A stretch of 64,000 bases of DNA from Bin87 sp965262485 (GTDB taxonomy: Bacteria > Chloroflexota > Dehalococcoidia > Lucifugimonadales > UBA3495), in the NCBI GenBank assembly GCA_965262485.1, contig OZ253540.1, forward strand, positions 3,782,001 through 3,846,000, written 5' to 3'. The number at the start of each line of letters is the position of its first letter. Within the stretch, counting starts at the first letter, position 1. The translations under genes and the position numbers were made by a program. The notes under the pieces are model-generated. The model searched no databases. It had not been told where the DNA came from and worked only from the letters and a program-made list of their open reading frames with translations. Positions 8,996-17,521 of the stretch are shown here, piece after piece.

Positions 8996-9700
8996 TTAGA
9001 CCGCCACTCCCACCGCCGCCCATTCCACACCGTTGAGGACTATCTGCTGGAACTCGGGCGTCTCAAAGCTCCGGCCATCGTGCCCCAGTAGCAGAACGAA
9101 GACGTTGCCGTCTCCGTACCGGCGGGTCCATCCCAGGGGATAGGTGCCGCCGGGCATGAGCTGGGGGTTCCGGTCCGGGCCCCAGGGATAGGTCCCGTCT
9201 TCGGCTGCGCCCGTGATGAAAACGTCGTTCCCGTCTTTTATCGCCAGCCCCATGTACAACTCGTCGTTGGTGGAAAAGTCCGCAACGCCCTTGACCCCGG
9301 GGTGGCCGGCATCGCTAACGTTGACCGTGAACTGCCCGTAAGGGGGATGGAAGCTGGCGCCCGAAATCCAGCCGCCGCCTGTGATGTCGTGGTACTCGGG
9401 CCACGCTGCGGACAGGCAGTTGGAAATATGAATGCAGACGAATCCCTTGCCGCCGCTCACGAAGTCCCGCAGGCCCTCCTGCTGCGGCGTGGACAGCGTC
9501 CAGTCGCCGAAGTCCGGCACGTTCTCTCGACGTGTGTTGAAAACCAGCGCGTCGTATCCGCTCATTGCGGAGCCGTCGGCCAATACCGAAGCATCCTCGG
9601 TCACCGTGACCTCGTGACCTGCGCCCGTGAGAAAAGACTCTAAAATCGGCGTCGATTCCTCGTAGGGATGACGACCGCCGGAAACTACCAAAAGCCTCAT
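8996..9700 (-). CDS. ThuA-like domain protein
   Basis: A 234-residue protein of the ThuA (trehalose utilisation) family, a class I glutamine amidotransferase-like fold. Visible features are the N-terminal strand RLLVVSGGRHPYEES, the block GGKGFVCIHISNC (about residues 98-110) typical of ThuA 'GGG..G.H' regions, and the C-terminal segment WTRRYGDGNVFVLLLGHDG followed by NGVEWA. The amidotransferase nucleophile is not obviously retained, as is usual in this family. The biochemical role is undefined; homologues occur in sugar-utilisation loci. It stands alone, convergent with the preceding operon. Confidence 0.82.
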   Translation of the reverse strand: MRLLVVSGGRHPYEESTPILESFLTGAGHEVTVTEDASVLADGSAMSGYDALVFNTRRENVPDFGDWTLSTPQQEGLRDFVSGGKGFVCIHISNCLSAAWPEYHDITGGGWISGASFHPPYGQFTVNVSDAGHPGVKGVADFSTNDELYMGLAIKDGNDVFITGAAEDGTYPWGPDRNPQLMPGGTYPLGWTRRYGDGNVFVLLLGHDGRSFETPEFQQIVLNGVEWAAVGVAV

Positions 9701-9771
9701 AATTTAATACCTCCAACGTGGTGCCCAACATTGTAGATTCCCTGGCCCCCGGTGGCAAATCCCCACCACGG

Positions 9772-9933
9772 CTCACGCGCACCCACTTCAATCTGTCACT
9801 GCGACCCCGTACTCGATGCGGGGGTTGGCAATCTCGTCGCCGCAGCAATGGTGGTTCGCCGTCGTGTGCGCAACCTCAACGAGATTGCCACGTCGCTACC
9901 GCTCCTCGCAATGACAAAACGGGTGCGCGTGAG
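9772..9933. repeat. Family A MITE-like element
   Basis: A 162-bp element with terminal inverted repeats CTCACGCGCACCC and GGGTGCGCGTGAG. Inner inverted repeats (TGTCACTGCGA / TCGCAATGACA) and a central hairpin (TGGCAATCTCGT / ACGAGATTGCCA) are present. The core is in the opposite direction to the copies at 12529, 29971 and 31752. No coding capacity. Confidence 0.8.
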
Positions 9934-9993
9934 GTTGCGAAGGGGTTGAGGTTGCGTCGCCGTGGGCGGGAGAGTTACGAATTCGATACGTTG

Positions 9994-10078
9994 TGGTGGG
10001 GAAGGTGAGACTCGAACTCACACGCCCGGAGGCACATGATCCTAAGTCATGCTCGTCTACCAATTCCGACACTCCCCC
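9994..10078 (-). tRNA. tRNA-Leu (anticodon TAG)
   Basis: Read on the minus strand, it has acceptor GGGGGAG pairing with CTTCCCC and an encoded 3' CCA. The anticodon stem CATGA/TCATG encloses loop CTTAGGA (anticodon TAG). A short variable arm, as in class II tRNAs, precedes a T loop of GTTCGAGTC. Length is 85 nt including CCA. It decodes CTA/CTG-type leucine codons. Confidence 0.93.
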
Positions 10079-10109
10079 GGAAGCCACGCGTATCGCCAAT
10101 CGTTTGGGT

Positions 10110-10185
10110 TGGTGACCCGCCTCGGGGTCGAACCGAGAACCTGCTGATTAAGAGTCAGCTGCTCTGCCAGTTGAGCTAGCGGGCC
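10110..10185 (-). tRNA. tRNA-Lys (anticodon CTT)
   Basis: Read on the minus strand, it is 76 nt with encoded CCA. Acceptor GGCCCGC pairs with GCGGGTC (one G-U). The D arm is GCTCAACTGGCAGAGC, the anticodon stem GCTGA/TCAGC holds loop CTCTTAA, and the T arm is GGTTCGACCCC. It is transcribed first, followed 31 bp later by tRNA-Leu. Confidence 0.94.
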
Positions 10186-10215
10186 ATTCCGTCAACCGCG
10201 CAAATACGCACGGTT

Positions 10216-10244
10216 AGGCTACCAATGACTCATATTGGTGTCAA
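10216..10244 (-). promoter_or_regulatory. Sigma-70 type promoter for the tRNA pair
   Basis: On the minus strand a consensus -35 TTGACA (10239-10244) is followed after exactly 17 bp by TAGCCT (10216-10221), about 30 bp before tRNA-Lys. It is the best -35 match in the window. Confidence 0.65.
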
Positions 10245-10281
10245 GAATTGAGAAAATTGCTAAACTCCAGTCCCTGCCTTC

Positions 10282-10402
10282 TGTCATTGCGACCCCGTAC
10301 TTGATACGGGGGTGGCAATCCCGTTGAGGTTGAACACATGTCGGCAAACCACCATTGCTATGGCGACGGGATTGCCACGTCGCTGCGCTCCTCGCAATGA
10401 CA
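10282..10402. repeat. Family A core without outer ends
   Basis: Only the inner part of the family A element is present, from TGTCATTGCGA to TCGCAATGACA, including the central TGGCAATCCCGT/ACGGGATTGCCA hairpin. The CTCACGCG ends are missing, so this copy is internal or eroded. A further GCAATGACAGG copy at 10422-10432 suggests partial duplication. Confidence 0.7.
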
Positions 10403-10456
10403 GGTGAGGGTGGGCGCTCCCCGCAATGACAGGTTCCGCAATTTTCTCGTGCGGTT

Positions 10457-11203
10457 TTACCGCCCGTCCGACAACCGCGTAGCCAGCGATTCCGGCAGTC
10501 CCGCCTCCCGTATCTTGCCCTGTGCCTTCGCGACGTTATACTCCACGCGCCGGTACTCCAGCATTCCCAGCGGGCCTCCCGCAGCATCATCATAGAGCAG
10601 GTACGACGCTCGCCAGTCGCCGTCCCGAGGCTGCCCAACACTGCCCGGATTCAGGATCAACCGCTGAGCCGGTTCGAGTGCCGGCAGGTTATCCGGGTCC
10701 AGCAACGCGCCAACGGGCCGGTCGCCGGTTTCCGTCCACACCAGGGGATAGTGCGAGTGCCCCACCAGGCAAAACTGCGTTTCCAGAAGGGCAAATGTAG
10801 CCATCGCCGCGTCGGGATTCAGCAGATACTCCATCACCGGGTCGCGCAGACTGCCGTGTACCAACGTGAACCGGCCTTCCTGCTCCACCTCCGGCAGACC
10901 CGCCAGATATTCCAGCTCTTCAGATGACAATTTGTCGGTTGTCCACAATGCGGCGTCCCGAGCCGCGCCGTTGAAGAGGTCGGGATTCAGTTTACCGACC
11001 ACCGCGTGGTCGTGATTGCCCGCGATGGCCAGGCCGGGCAGCCCGCGCAGCAGCGCGATGCACGCCGACGGGTCGGCGTTGTAACCCACCAGATCCCCCA
11101 GGAACCACACGACGTCAAAACCGCCCTGCCGTTCCGCGTCGGCCAATACCGCTTCGAACGCCTCCAGGTTGGAGTGGATGTCGGATACTATCAGGGCGCG
11201 CAT
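10457..11203 (-). CDS. Metallophosphoesterase (calcineurin-like, YfcE type)
   Basis: A 248-residue calcineurin-like phosphoesterase. All metal-binding motifs are present: DIH (Asp8, His10), GDLVGY (Asp37), GNHDH (Asn63, His64), VHGS and GHSHYP. The C-terminus has the NPGSVGQPRDGD block typical of YfcE/MJ0936-type phosphodiesterases. Start ATG 11203 places DIH directly after one strand; a longer frame from 11230 exists but adds only unconserved residues. Members hydrolyse phosphodiesters or nucleotides with Mn2+/Ni2+; the in vivo substrate is unknown. The family B element upstream likely carries or displaces its promoter. Confidence 0.88.
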   Translation of the reverse strand: MRALIVSDIHSNLEAFEAVLADAERQGGFDVVWFLGDLVGYNADPSACIALLRGLPGLAIAGNHDHAVVGKLNPDLFNGAARDAALWTTDKLSSEELEYLAGLPEVEQEGRFTLVHGSLRDPVMEYLLNPDAAMATFALLETQFCLVGHSHYPLVWTETGDRPVGALLDPDNLPALEPAQRLILNPGSVGQPRDGDWRASYLLYDDAAGGPLGMLEYRRVEYNVAKAQGKIREAGLPESLATRLSDGR

Positions 11204-11221
11204 TAAAAGCATCCTAGAGCG

Positions 11222-11406
11222 TGTTGACAATTAGCCAACCAGCCCGTCCCTCCTGCGAAAGAACGTCACCCCGTACTTGATACGGGGCAGGAGTCCAGAG
11301 CGCGTATGATGAAAGAATCAGAACCGTGATTAACGACTTCGGCCACTGGATTCCCGCCTTCGCGGGAATGACGGTTGAGGTGCGGGAATGACGGTATTTG
11401 TCAACA
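11222..11406. repeat. Family B element, variant core
   Basis: Bounded by TGTTGACA (11222-11229) and TGTCAACA (11399-11406). The right hairpin (TTCCCGCCTTCGCGGGAA) is intact; the left one has changed to CTCCTGCGAAAG and now includes CCCCGTACTTGATACGGGG, a palindrome shared with family A elements. The core differs from the copies at 3712 and 59849, so family B elements share ends but not cargo. Confidence 0.75.
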
Positions 11407-11428
11407 CACCATAGCACACTGGCGTTGC

Positions 11429-11439
11429 TATAATGCGGC
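11429..11439 (+). promoter_or_regulatory. Extended -10 promoter for the asparaginase-like gene
   Basis: TGCTATAAT followed directly by GCGGC, about 55 bp before the GTG start. The same TATAATGCGGC string precedes the genes at 12798 and 49353. Confidence 0.5.
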
Positions 11440-11493
11440 GTCGTTCCACGTCAACCAACGACGTAAGCCTCGGAACGCACCGGAGGCTCACCC

Positions 11494-12507
11494 GTGACCA
11501 TCAGCAGCAACACTCCCACCGTCCACATCATCGCCACCGGCGGGAGCATCGCCGGTGTGGGTCCCGACCGCATGGACTACACCCGCTATCCGGAAATCGG
11601 CGACCATCTGACCATCGAACAAAACCTGGCCCGTGTTCCCGAGATCGGCGACAACTTCAACGTCATCGCCGAGGACATGGTCAGCGTGGGCAGCACCGCC
11701 ATTGGCCCCGCCAACTGGATTGCGCTGGCCGAGCGGATCCACGCCATCGTACGCGACGAACCCGACACCGCCGGCATCGTGATCACCCACGGCACCGCCA
11801 CCCTGGAAGAAACCGCCTATTTCCTGCACCTGACCGTCAAAACCGACCGACCCGTGGTGATAACCGGCGCCATGCGGCCACCCACTTCCATCAGCACCGA
11901 CGCCGACCTGAACCTGCTGGACGCCGTCCGTATCGCCGCCACCCCCGAATCAACCGGCATGGGTGTGCTGACGGTGCTGAACAACGAGATCCACTGCGCG
12001 CGTGAGGTGTACAAGACCAACACCCTGCGAGTGGAGACGTTCAAGCCCAATGAGCTGGGTTTCCTGGGCTATGCCGATTCCGACCACCGCGTTGTTTTCT
12101 ATCGGCGACCCGTCCGCAAGCACACCACCGATACCCCGTTCGTGGTGGATGGGCGCGCCGACCTGCCTCGGGTGGACATCGTGTACGCCTACGCCGGCGC
12201 CGACGGGATGCTGATAGACGCCGTCAGAGCCCACGGTTCGGCCGGCCTGGTGCTGGCCGGATTTGGCGCCGGCACGTTCCCGCCGGCAGTCATTGACGCC
12301 GCCGAAAGAGCCGTGTCCGGCGGGATGCCGGTGGCGCTGGCCAGCCGTTCCAGCGCCGGCCGCGTGGTGATGACGCCGCGCAAAGAGGAACAGGGGTTCA
12401 TTGTCTCCGACAACCTGATGCCGCAGAAAGCCCGCCTCCTGCTCATGCTGGGCCTGACTGTCACCACCGACCGCGCCGAGCTCCAGCAGATGTTCTACGA
12501 ATTCTAG
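11494..12507 (+). CDS. L-asparaginase family protein with altered substrate site
   Basis: A 337-residue type I/II asparaginase homologue. The first catalytic Thr is in ATGGSIAG (Thr15); the second block reads THGTATLEET (Thr101, Ala102). In characterised asparaginases this block is GTDT, and its Asp binds the substrate amino group, so the Ala is unusual. The block TGAMRPPTSISTDADLNLL and the Lys-containing EVYKTNT are present. No signal peptide, so it is cytoplasmic. The GTG start at 11494 follows CGGAGG by 8 bp. It may be a true amidase with shifted specificity. Transcribed alone after a TATAATGCGGC promoter. Confidence 0.82.
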   Translation: MTISSNTPTVHIIATGGSIAGVGPDRMDYTRYPEIGDHLTIEQNLARVPEIGDNFNVIAEDMVSVGSTAIGPANWIALAERIHAIVRDEPDTAGIVITHGTATLEETAYFLHLTVKTDRPVVITGAMRPPTSISTDADLNLLDAVRIAATPESTGMGVLTVLNNEIHCAREVYKTNTLRVETFKPNELGFLGYADSDHRVVFYRRPVRKHTTDTPFVVDGRADLPRVDIVYAYAGADGMLIDAVRAHGSAGLVLAGFGAGTFPPAVIDAAERAVSGGMPVALASRSSAGRVVMTPRKEEQGFIVSDNLMPQKARLLLMLGLTVTTDRAELQQMFYEF

Positions 12508-12528
12508 CCTTCAGCCATCGCCGGCAGG

Positions 12529-12676
12529 CTCACGCGTACCCGTTTTAATCTGTCATTGCGAGGAGCACAGCGACGTGGCAATCTCGATGAGGTTGAACAC
12601 ACGTCGGCGAACCGCCGTTGCTACGGCGACGAGATTGCCACGCTACGCTCGCAATGACAAAGTGGGTACGCGTGAG
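12529..12676. repeat. Family A MITE-like element
   Basis: 148 bp, ends CTCACGCGTACCC and GGGTACGCGTGAG. Inner inverted repeats TGTCATTGCGA / TCGCAATGACA and hairpin TGGCAATCTCG/CGAGATTGCCA are present. It lies between the asparaginase-like gene and the first MFS gene, just upstream of a TATAATGCGGC promoter. Confidence 0.8.
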
Positions 12677-12711
12677 CGCCGGCGCTCCCCGCCCGCCGTT
12701 GCAACGTCGTG

Positions 12712-12722
12712 TATAATGCGGC
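12712..12722 (+). promoter_or_regulatory. Putative promoter of the tandem MFS genes
   Basis: TATAATGCGGC, 86 bp before ATG 12798, right after a family A element. No clear -35 box is seen. Confidence 0.4.
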
Positions 12723-12797
12723 CCACCAGTAAACGCGCCGTTCCGCTAACTGTGGATGGCCACACTTCCACCACGGCGATTTTGAGGAGAGCACCCG

Positions 12798-14144
12798 ATG
12801 GCACAGGCGGCAGGGGTCAATCCTACTCATACCGGCGCCCAGGATTTTCCACCACGCACCAAAGGCTCGGTGATGGCAACCACGCTGATTGGCGCCCATG
12901 CCTTTGAGCATCTGTACGCCCACAGCATACCATTGCTCATCACGGTAATTGCCGCCGACCTGGAGTTGGGGGCGCTGCAAGTTGGCGCCGTTGTCGCAGT
13001 GCGTTCCATTTTTGGAGGCATTACCAGCACCGCCGGCGGCTTTCTGGTAGATATTTTCCACCATCGGGTGGCCTGGGTGCTGTCCATCAGCACCTTTATG
13101 ATTGGGCTGGGCTATCTGCTGATGTCCATTGCGCCCTCGTATGTGCTGATTTTGTGCGCTTTGGCATTGGGTTCGATGGGAAGCGCCCTGTGGCATCCGC
13201 CGGCGTTGGGGCTGCTGGCCCGCCGGTTCCCCGAGCGTCGCGGCCTGTTCATCTCCATGCACCGTTCCACGGGCAGCATCGGCGACGTGCTGGGGCCAAT
13301 GGCCGCGGGAGCGCTGGTGCTGGGCGCGCTGGCCTGGAGCGGCGGCGCCGGTGAAGCCGAGGTCGGGGTGGCGTGGAAACTGCCCTGGGAACCTATCGAC
13401 TGGCGTTTCATCCTGGGGTTCAGCACTCCGGTAATGTTCATCGCCACCGTCGCAATTTTCTTCCTGCTGCGGAATGCCGGCAGTGAGCGTCCGACCGAGG
13501 TGGATGTTGGCCAGCGCGTCCGGACCAACTGGGCCGGCATGAAGGCCGCTTTCCGTGGCACTGGAATGTGGGCCATTTTCACCGTTTCAGCAGTGCGGGG
13601 CATGGCCGATCGCTCGCTGGTATTCCTGATTCCGCTGTACCTGACGCAGGCGCTGGACATCAACGAGTTCCAGGCGGCGGCCCACGTTGCCCTGATGGTG
13701 GGCCCGGGGATATTGGCGGGGCCGTTGATTGGCTCCCTGTCTGACCGCATTGGCCGCCGTCCGCTGATTATCTTCATCATGGCGGCAACCACGCTGTTGA
13801 CGCTGGCGATAATCTGGAGCGGGAGGGACGGCTACACCTACTGGATCACCATATTCGTTGCCATTTACGGGCTGATGAACTTCTCGGTCAACAACCTGAC
13901 ACAGGCCGCCGCCGCCGACATCGCCGCTGGCCGCCGGCTTGAATCCAGTTTCCTGGGCCTGATGTGGGGCAACAACACGCTCTTCGGGGCGGTGGCGGCC
14001 ATTTTGATTTTCGGGCCGGTGGAGTGGTTCGACTGGCAGTACGGTTTCTTCATCGCCGCCGTAATTTACTTTGTCGGTTTCCTGGTCTCGCTGCTGATCC
14101 CCGGCAAGCCGTCCGCCCCCGAGGCGGTGGCGGTACCCGCATAG
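12798..14144 (+). CDS. MFS transporter, first of tandem pair
   Basis: A 448-residue major facilitator with about 12 hydrophobic segments and a charged central loop near residues 240-255. The A-type loop motif appears as SDRIGRRPLI (about residue 315). A GAGGAG Shine-Dalgarno lies 9 bp before ATG 12798. About 60 percent of residues match the next gene by eye, including the shared blocks LWHPPALGLLA.RFP.RRGLFIS, FRGTGMWAIF.VSAVRGMAD and LESSFLGLMWGNN. The pair therefore arose by tandem duplication. The substrate cannot be deduced; fosmidomycin-resistance-like efflux is possible because of the LWHPPA block. Confidence 0.88.
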   Translation: MAQAAGVNPTHTGAQDFPPRTKGSVMATTLIGAHAFEHLYAHSIPLLITVIAADLELGALQVGAVVAVRSIFGGITSTAGGFLVDIFHHRVAWVLSISTFMIGLGYLLMSIAPSYVLILCALALGSMGSALWHPPALGLLARRFPERRGLFISMHRSTGSIGDVLGPMAAGALVLGALAWSGGAGEAEVGVAWKLPWEPIDWRFILGFSTPVMFIATVAIFFLLRNAGSERPTEVDVGQRVRTNWAGMKAAFRGTGMWAIFTVSAVRGMADRSLVFLIPLYLTQALDINEFQAAAHVALMVGPGILAGPLIGSLSDRIGRRPLIIFIMAATTLLTLAIIWSGRDGYTYWITIFVAIYGLMNFSVNNLTQAAAADIAAGRRLESSFLGLMWGNNTLFGAVAAILIFGPVEWFDWQYGFFIAAVIYFVGFLVSLLIPGKPSAPEAVAVPA

Positions 14145-14168
14145 CGGCCAGGGATTCCAGGCTCAGCA

Positions 14169-15491
14169 ATGGTACAGGCAACGGCTCCAGCGGCGCCATC
14201 AACAGCAACCCGCCGCACCAAAAACGGTGTGATGGCCACCACCATCATCACTGCCCACGGTTTCGAGCATCTATTTTCCAACACCATCCCGCTGCTCACC
14301 ACGCAAATCGCCCTTGACCTGGAATTGACCAGCCTGCAGGTGGGGGCCATCGTCGCCGTGCGTTCGGCCTTCGCCGGCATCACCAGCGTATCCGGTGGAT
14401 TCCTTTCCGATCTGTTCCATCATCGAGTGGCCTGGGTGCTGTCCGCCAGCGCTTTCCTCAGCGGAACCGGGTTGCTGTTGATGGCTTGGTCGCCTTCATA
14501 CGCGCTGATTCTGATGGCGCTGGCGCTGGCATCATCGGGCGCCGCGCTGTGGCATCCGCCCGCGCTGGGATTGTTGGCCCAGCGGTTTCCCACCCGACGG
14601 GGATTGTTCATCTCGATACACCGCGCCACCGGCGGAGTCGGGGATGTCTTGGGCCCAATGGCCGCCGGTATATTGCTGCTGGGAGCGTTGCAGTGGGAGG
14701 CCGCCGACGGAATCGTCATCGGCCGGGAACTTGGTTGGGAACCCATCGGCTGGCGCTGGATACTGGGGTGCAGCGCACCCATCATGCTGTTTGCCGCCTT
14801 TATCATCTACGGACTGCTGCGCCACGCCGGCAACGCGCCACCCATAAACCTGGACCTGGCGCAACGAATCCGGGCGCAGGTGCAGGGCACCAGGGTAGCG
14901 TTCCGGGGCACTGGAATGTGGGCCATATTTGCGGTGTCAGCGGTGCGGGGCATGGCCGACGGTTCGCTGTTGTTCCTGGTACCCCTGTACATGACCCAGG
15001 CCCTGGGGGTCAACACATTCATGGCGGCGGTACACCTGGCGCTGGTGGTGGGGCCGGCCATTGTAACCGGCCCACTCATCGGGGCGCTGTCGGATCGGGT
15101 GGGTCGCAAACCCCTGATTGTGTTCCTGATGGCTTTTACCACTGCGCTGACGCTGGCCATTCCCCTGACCGGTCAGGGTTATTCCATCTGGCTGACCGTA
15201 TGTATCGCGCTGTACGGCCTGCAGCATTTCACCGTCATCAACCTCACGTCCGCTGCCGCCGCCGACGTTGCCGCCCAGTACGGGCTGGAGTCCAGCTTCC
15301 TGGGGCTGATGTGGGGCAACAACGTGTTCTTTGGAGCGGTGGCCGCCCTGGTGATCTTCGGCCCGCTGGAATGGCTGGGCTGGCAATATGGATTCTTCAT
15401 CGCTGCGGCCATTTACTTTGTGGGCTTGCTGGCCTCGCTGATGATTCCCGGCAACCCGCGCGCGCCGGAAGCTGTGGCCGTACCGGCCTGA
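14169..15491 (+). CDS. MFS transporter, second of tandem pair
   Basis: A 440-residue paralogue of the preceding gene, 24 bp downstream and in the same transcript. It has the same 12-segment topology and the loop SDRVGRKPLIVF. The N-terminus before the first helix differs (MVQATAPAAPSTATRRTKNG), and the periplasmic/central loops diverge most, suggesting split substrate ranges or a heteromeric arrangement. The C-termini are nearly identical (PEAVAVPA), which hints at recent gene conversion or strong constraint. Confidence 0.88.
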   Translation: MVQATAPAAPSTATRRTKNGVMATTIITAHGFEHLFSNTIPLLTTQIALDLELTSLQVGAIVAVRSAFAGITSVSGGFLSDLFHHRVAWVLSASAFLSGTGLLLMAWSPSYALILMALALASSGAALWHPPALGLLAQRFPTRRGLFISIHRATGGVGDVLGPMAAGILLLGALQWEAADGIVIGRELGWEPIGWRWILGCSAPIMLFAAFIIYGLLRHAGNAPPINLDLAQRIRAQVQGTRVAFRGTGMWAIFAVSAVRGMADGSLLFLVPLYMTQALGVNTFMAAVHLALVVGPAIVTGPLIGALSDRVGRKPLIVFLMAFTTALTLAIPLTGQGYSIWLTVCIALYGLQHFTVINLTSAAAADVAAQYGLESSFLGLMWGNNVFFGAVAALVIFGPLEWLGWQYGFFIAAAIYFVGLLASLMIPGNPRAPEAVAVPA

Positions 15492-15710
15492 TTCCATCCA
15501 AGCACCCCAGCCCTCTCCCTTGATGGCAGCGGGCTGGGGTGAGGGTGAAAATCCCCACCAACAACCTCCCGTCCAGGGCTATCGTATATGGACGGTTTAA
15601 CCACCGTCGTTCCCGCGAAAGCGGGAATCCAGTGACCTAATCCAGTAGTTTCGTTGCGAATATCTGGCGCATTATGCGCTCTGGACGCCGGCTTTCGCAG
15701 GACTGCCGAG
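15492..15710. repeat. Family C hairpin and partial family B element
   Basis: After the MFS pair, CCCCAGCCC...GGGCTGGGG forms a hairpin (15506-15540) without a T tract. A family B left hairpin (TTCCCGCGAAAGCGGGAATCC, split here as arms TTCCCGC/GCGGGAA) sits at 15610-15630, and a degenerate right arm (GCCGGCTTTCGC) near 15690. No gene is seen in the 300 bp before 15802. Confidence 0.6.
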
Positions 15711-15801
15711 GTTGTAATTTCATATGCGATAGCCCTGCCCGGGAACGTGCGCGTATTGGCATAGGGCCGGTTCCCGGTGTATCCTTGCGCCGGAGGTGAG
15801 C

Positions 15802-16038
15802 ATGAGCGTAGCTGAAATATCTGCCGTGATAGGCGGCGGCGCGTTGCTGCTCACTATCGGGGTATTGCTGGTCAAGGCGTCGGTTCGGTTCGGACGATTG
15901 GAGAACAAGGTTGACGGGCTGACAGCAGCGGTCAACGAATTGATGGCCGAGGTGCGCCAGACTAACCGGACGATGGCAGCGCTTGCCAATCATCGCCATG
16001 ACGTTGACGGCAACACAGTCTTTACAGTGCCGGGCTGA
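15802..16038 (+). CDS. Small membrane coiled-coil protein, copy 1
   Basis: 78 residues, ATG 15802 preceded by GGAGG. A single N-terminal transmembrane segment (about residues 5-27, AEISAVIGGGALLLTIGVLL) is followed by a heptad-patterned stretch (about 32-58) and the C-terminal motif NHRHDVDGNTVFTVPG. It matches no function I recognise. The single anchor with a coiled coil resembles small phage holin-like or tethering proteins. Copy 2 lies 156 bp downstream, and a longer relative lies at 31152-31646 with the analogous ending RHTHAADGQPIVPLP. Confidence 0.7.
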   Translation: MSVAEISAVIGGGALLLTIGVLLVKASVRFGRLENKVDGLTAAVNELMAEVRQTNRTMAALANHRHDVDGNTVFTVPG

Positions 16039-16193
16039 CGTAACCGGTGTTGTGCCAACCGGGGCGACTCCCAACCTCGGCGCAGGGACGACAGTTTTAT
16101 CAGTTGTAATTTCATATGCGATAGCCCTGCCCCGGAACGTGCGTATATTGGCATAGGCCCGGTTCCCGGTGTATCCTTGCGCTGGAGGTGAGC

Positions 16194-16484
16194 ATGAGCA
16201 TAGCGGAAATATCTGCCGTGATAGGCGGCGGCGCGTTGCTGATCACTATCGGGGTATTGCTGGTCAAGGCGTCGGTTCGGTTCGGACGATTGGAAAACAA
16301 GGTTGACGGTATGGCAGATGCGGTCAACGCTCGGTTCGGACAATTGGAAACTCGGTTCGGACAATTGGAAACCAAGGTTGACGAATTGATGGCCGAGGTG
16401 CGCCAGACTAACCGGACGATGGCAGCGCTTGCCAATCATCGCCATGACGTTGACGGCAACACAGTCTTTACAGTGCCGGGTTGA
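16194..16484 (+). CDS. Small membrane coiled-coil protein, copy 2
   Basis: 96 residues, ATG 16194 after GGAGG. The transmembrane helix and C-terminal motif (HRHDVDGNTVFTVPG) are almost the same as copy 1. It gains 18 residues in the coiled coil as repeats of RFGQLET (about 45-62), so it is a length variant produced by unequal repeat expansion. Both reading frames remain open and the ribosome-binding sites are conserved, which argues that both copies are expressed. Confidence 0.7.
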   Translation: MSIAEISAVIGGGALLITIGVLLVKASVRFGRLENKVDGMADAVNARFGQLETRFGQLETKVDELMAEVRQTNRTMAALANHRHDVDGNTVFTVPG

Positions 16485-16784
16485 CGGAACCGGTGTTGTG
16501 CCAACCGGGGCGACTCCCGACCTCGGTGCAGGGACGACAGTTGACCAACTTTTGAATTGTGAGTCCATTTGGAGAGCGGGCGGGTACACCCTGGACGATC
16601 TCACGCCCTGTCTGTCGTAGTGGTTCGCGCCGGGGACAGTTGCTGGTATCATCCTTTTGGCGTGGTTGGCCGTATTGGGTTTCGCGTTGTCGAAGGGCTG
16701 GGTTCACGCCGCGCCGGGAACCGAACCGCAACACATCGAGACTCCCGGATCCAGTCCCGCAAACTGATTTGAACCCGGATTGAT

Positions 16785-17456
16785 ATGATGACCGCTGCGC
16801 GCGCCGCTGGCCTGTTTCTGCTTCTTACCGCGCTGGCTACCGCTGTATCCGTGCCGGCCCGGCTCTTGGCCGATGCCGATCAACCCACGCTGTCGGAGTC
16901 CCTCTGGGCCATTGCGCTTAACAACACACCGTACCTCATCGGCGGCGTGGCGCGGTTGGTATCCGGACTGGCCTTGCTGGGCGCGGCGTGGTTCCTGTGG
17001 CGATCCCTCCGCGCCCACCATCCCACCGCAATTTGCATTGCTGCCATCGCGCTCGCTGCATCCGGTGTAGTCACGGCAATCTCCGGACTCTGCGCCGTGG
17101 TACTGGCAACGTCGGTGCCCGAAGTGGGTCCGGTGGCAGTTCTAATTCGAGCCGGCTGGGAAGAATCGCTGCGACCCTGGGCCGACGTCCGCTGGATAAC
17201 GGGCACGGTGGGATTCACCCTGGCCGGCGTGGGCCTGATCGCCCTGGGCCCGGCGCAGTGGCGCATCGGCGGCATCCTCAAAGTATCAGCCGCTGCCGGC
17301 GTGGTCATCGGCGTAGCCATGCTGTTCATCTGGGTGGACGCCGCCACCGTAGTGCACCGGATCTCTGGCATTGCCTTCCTGCTCTGGCTTATCATCAGCG
17401 GCATCCGGCTGCTGGCCGGACGGCTGGAATCACCACGACAATCCCCTCGCCCTTGA
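16785..17456 (+). CDS. Polytopic membrane protein of unknown function
   Basis: 223 residues with about six hydrophobic segments: residues 4-26, 45-72, 80-110, 135-155, 162-180 and 187-207. Charged residues in the loops (WEESLRPWADVRW) lie between segments 3 and 4. The overall pattern resembles DUF4386-type integral membrane proteins, but I see no diagnostic motif. ATG 16785 and ATG 16788 are both possible. It is followed after 65 bp by the DinB-like gene in the same direction. Nothing clear lies in the 240 bp upstream. Confidence 0.65.
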   Translation: MMTAARAAGLFLLLTALATAVSVPARLLADADQPTLSESLWAIALNNTPYLIGGVARLVSGLALLGAAWFLWRSLRAHHPTAICIAAIALAASGVVTAISGLCAVVLATSVPEVGPVAVLIRAGWEESLRPWADVRWITGTVGFTLAGVGLIALGPAQWRIGGILKVSAAAGVVIGVAMLFIWVDAATVVHRISGIAFLLWLIISGIRLLAGRLESPRQSPRP

Positions 17457-17521
17457 TGGAGAGGGTCTGTAATCCTGTATATCCTGTACATCCATGTAGA
17501 TAAAGCAACCTCGGAGGAACC

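Larger units (their letters stand above)
15711..16545. repeat. Tandem duplication, two units of about 390 and 440 bp
   Basis: Unit 1 (15711-16103) and unit 2 (16104-16545) both start GTTGTAATTTCATATGCG. They run through the same leader, a small gene and the same trailer (GGTGTTGTGCCAACCGGGGC). They are nearly identical except that unit 2 carries an extra coding segment made of copies of CTCGGTTCGGACAATTGGAAA inside the coiled-coil region. Confidence 0.88.

Noticed and set aside
16546..16784. Continuation of the small-protein tandem array
   Set aside because: The repeat trailer ends near 16545 and no third unit or ribosome-binding site follows.
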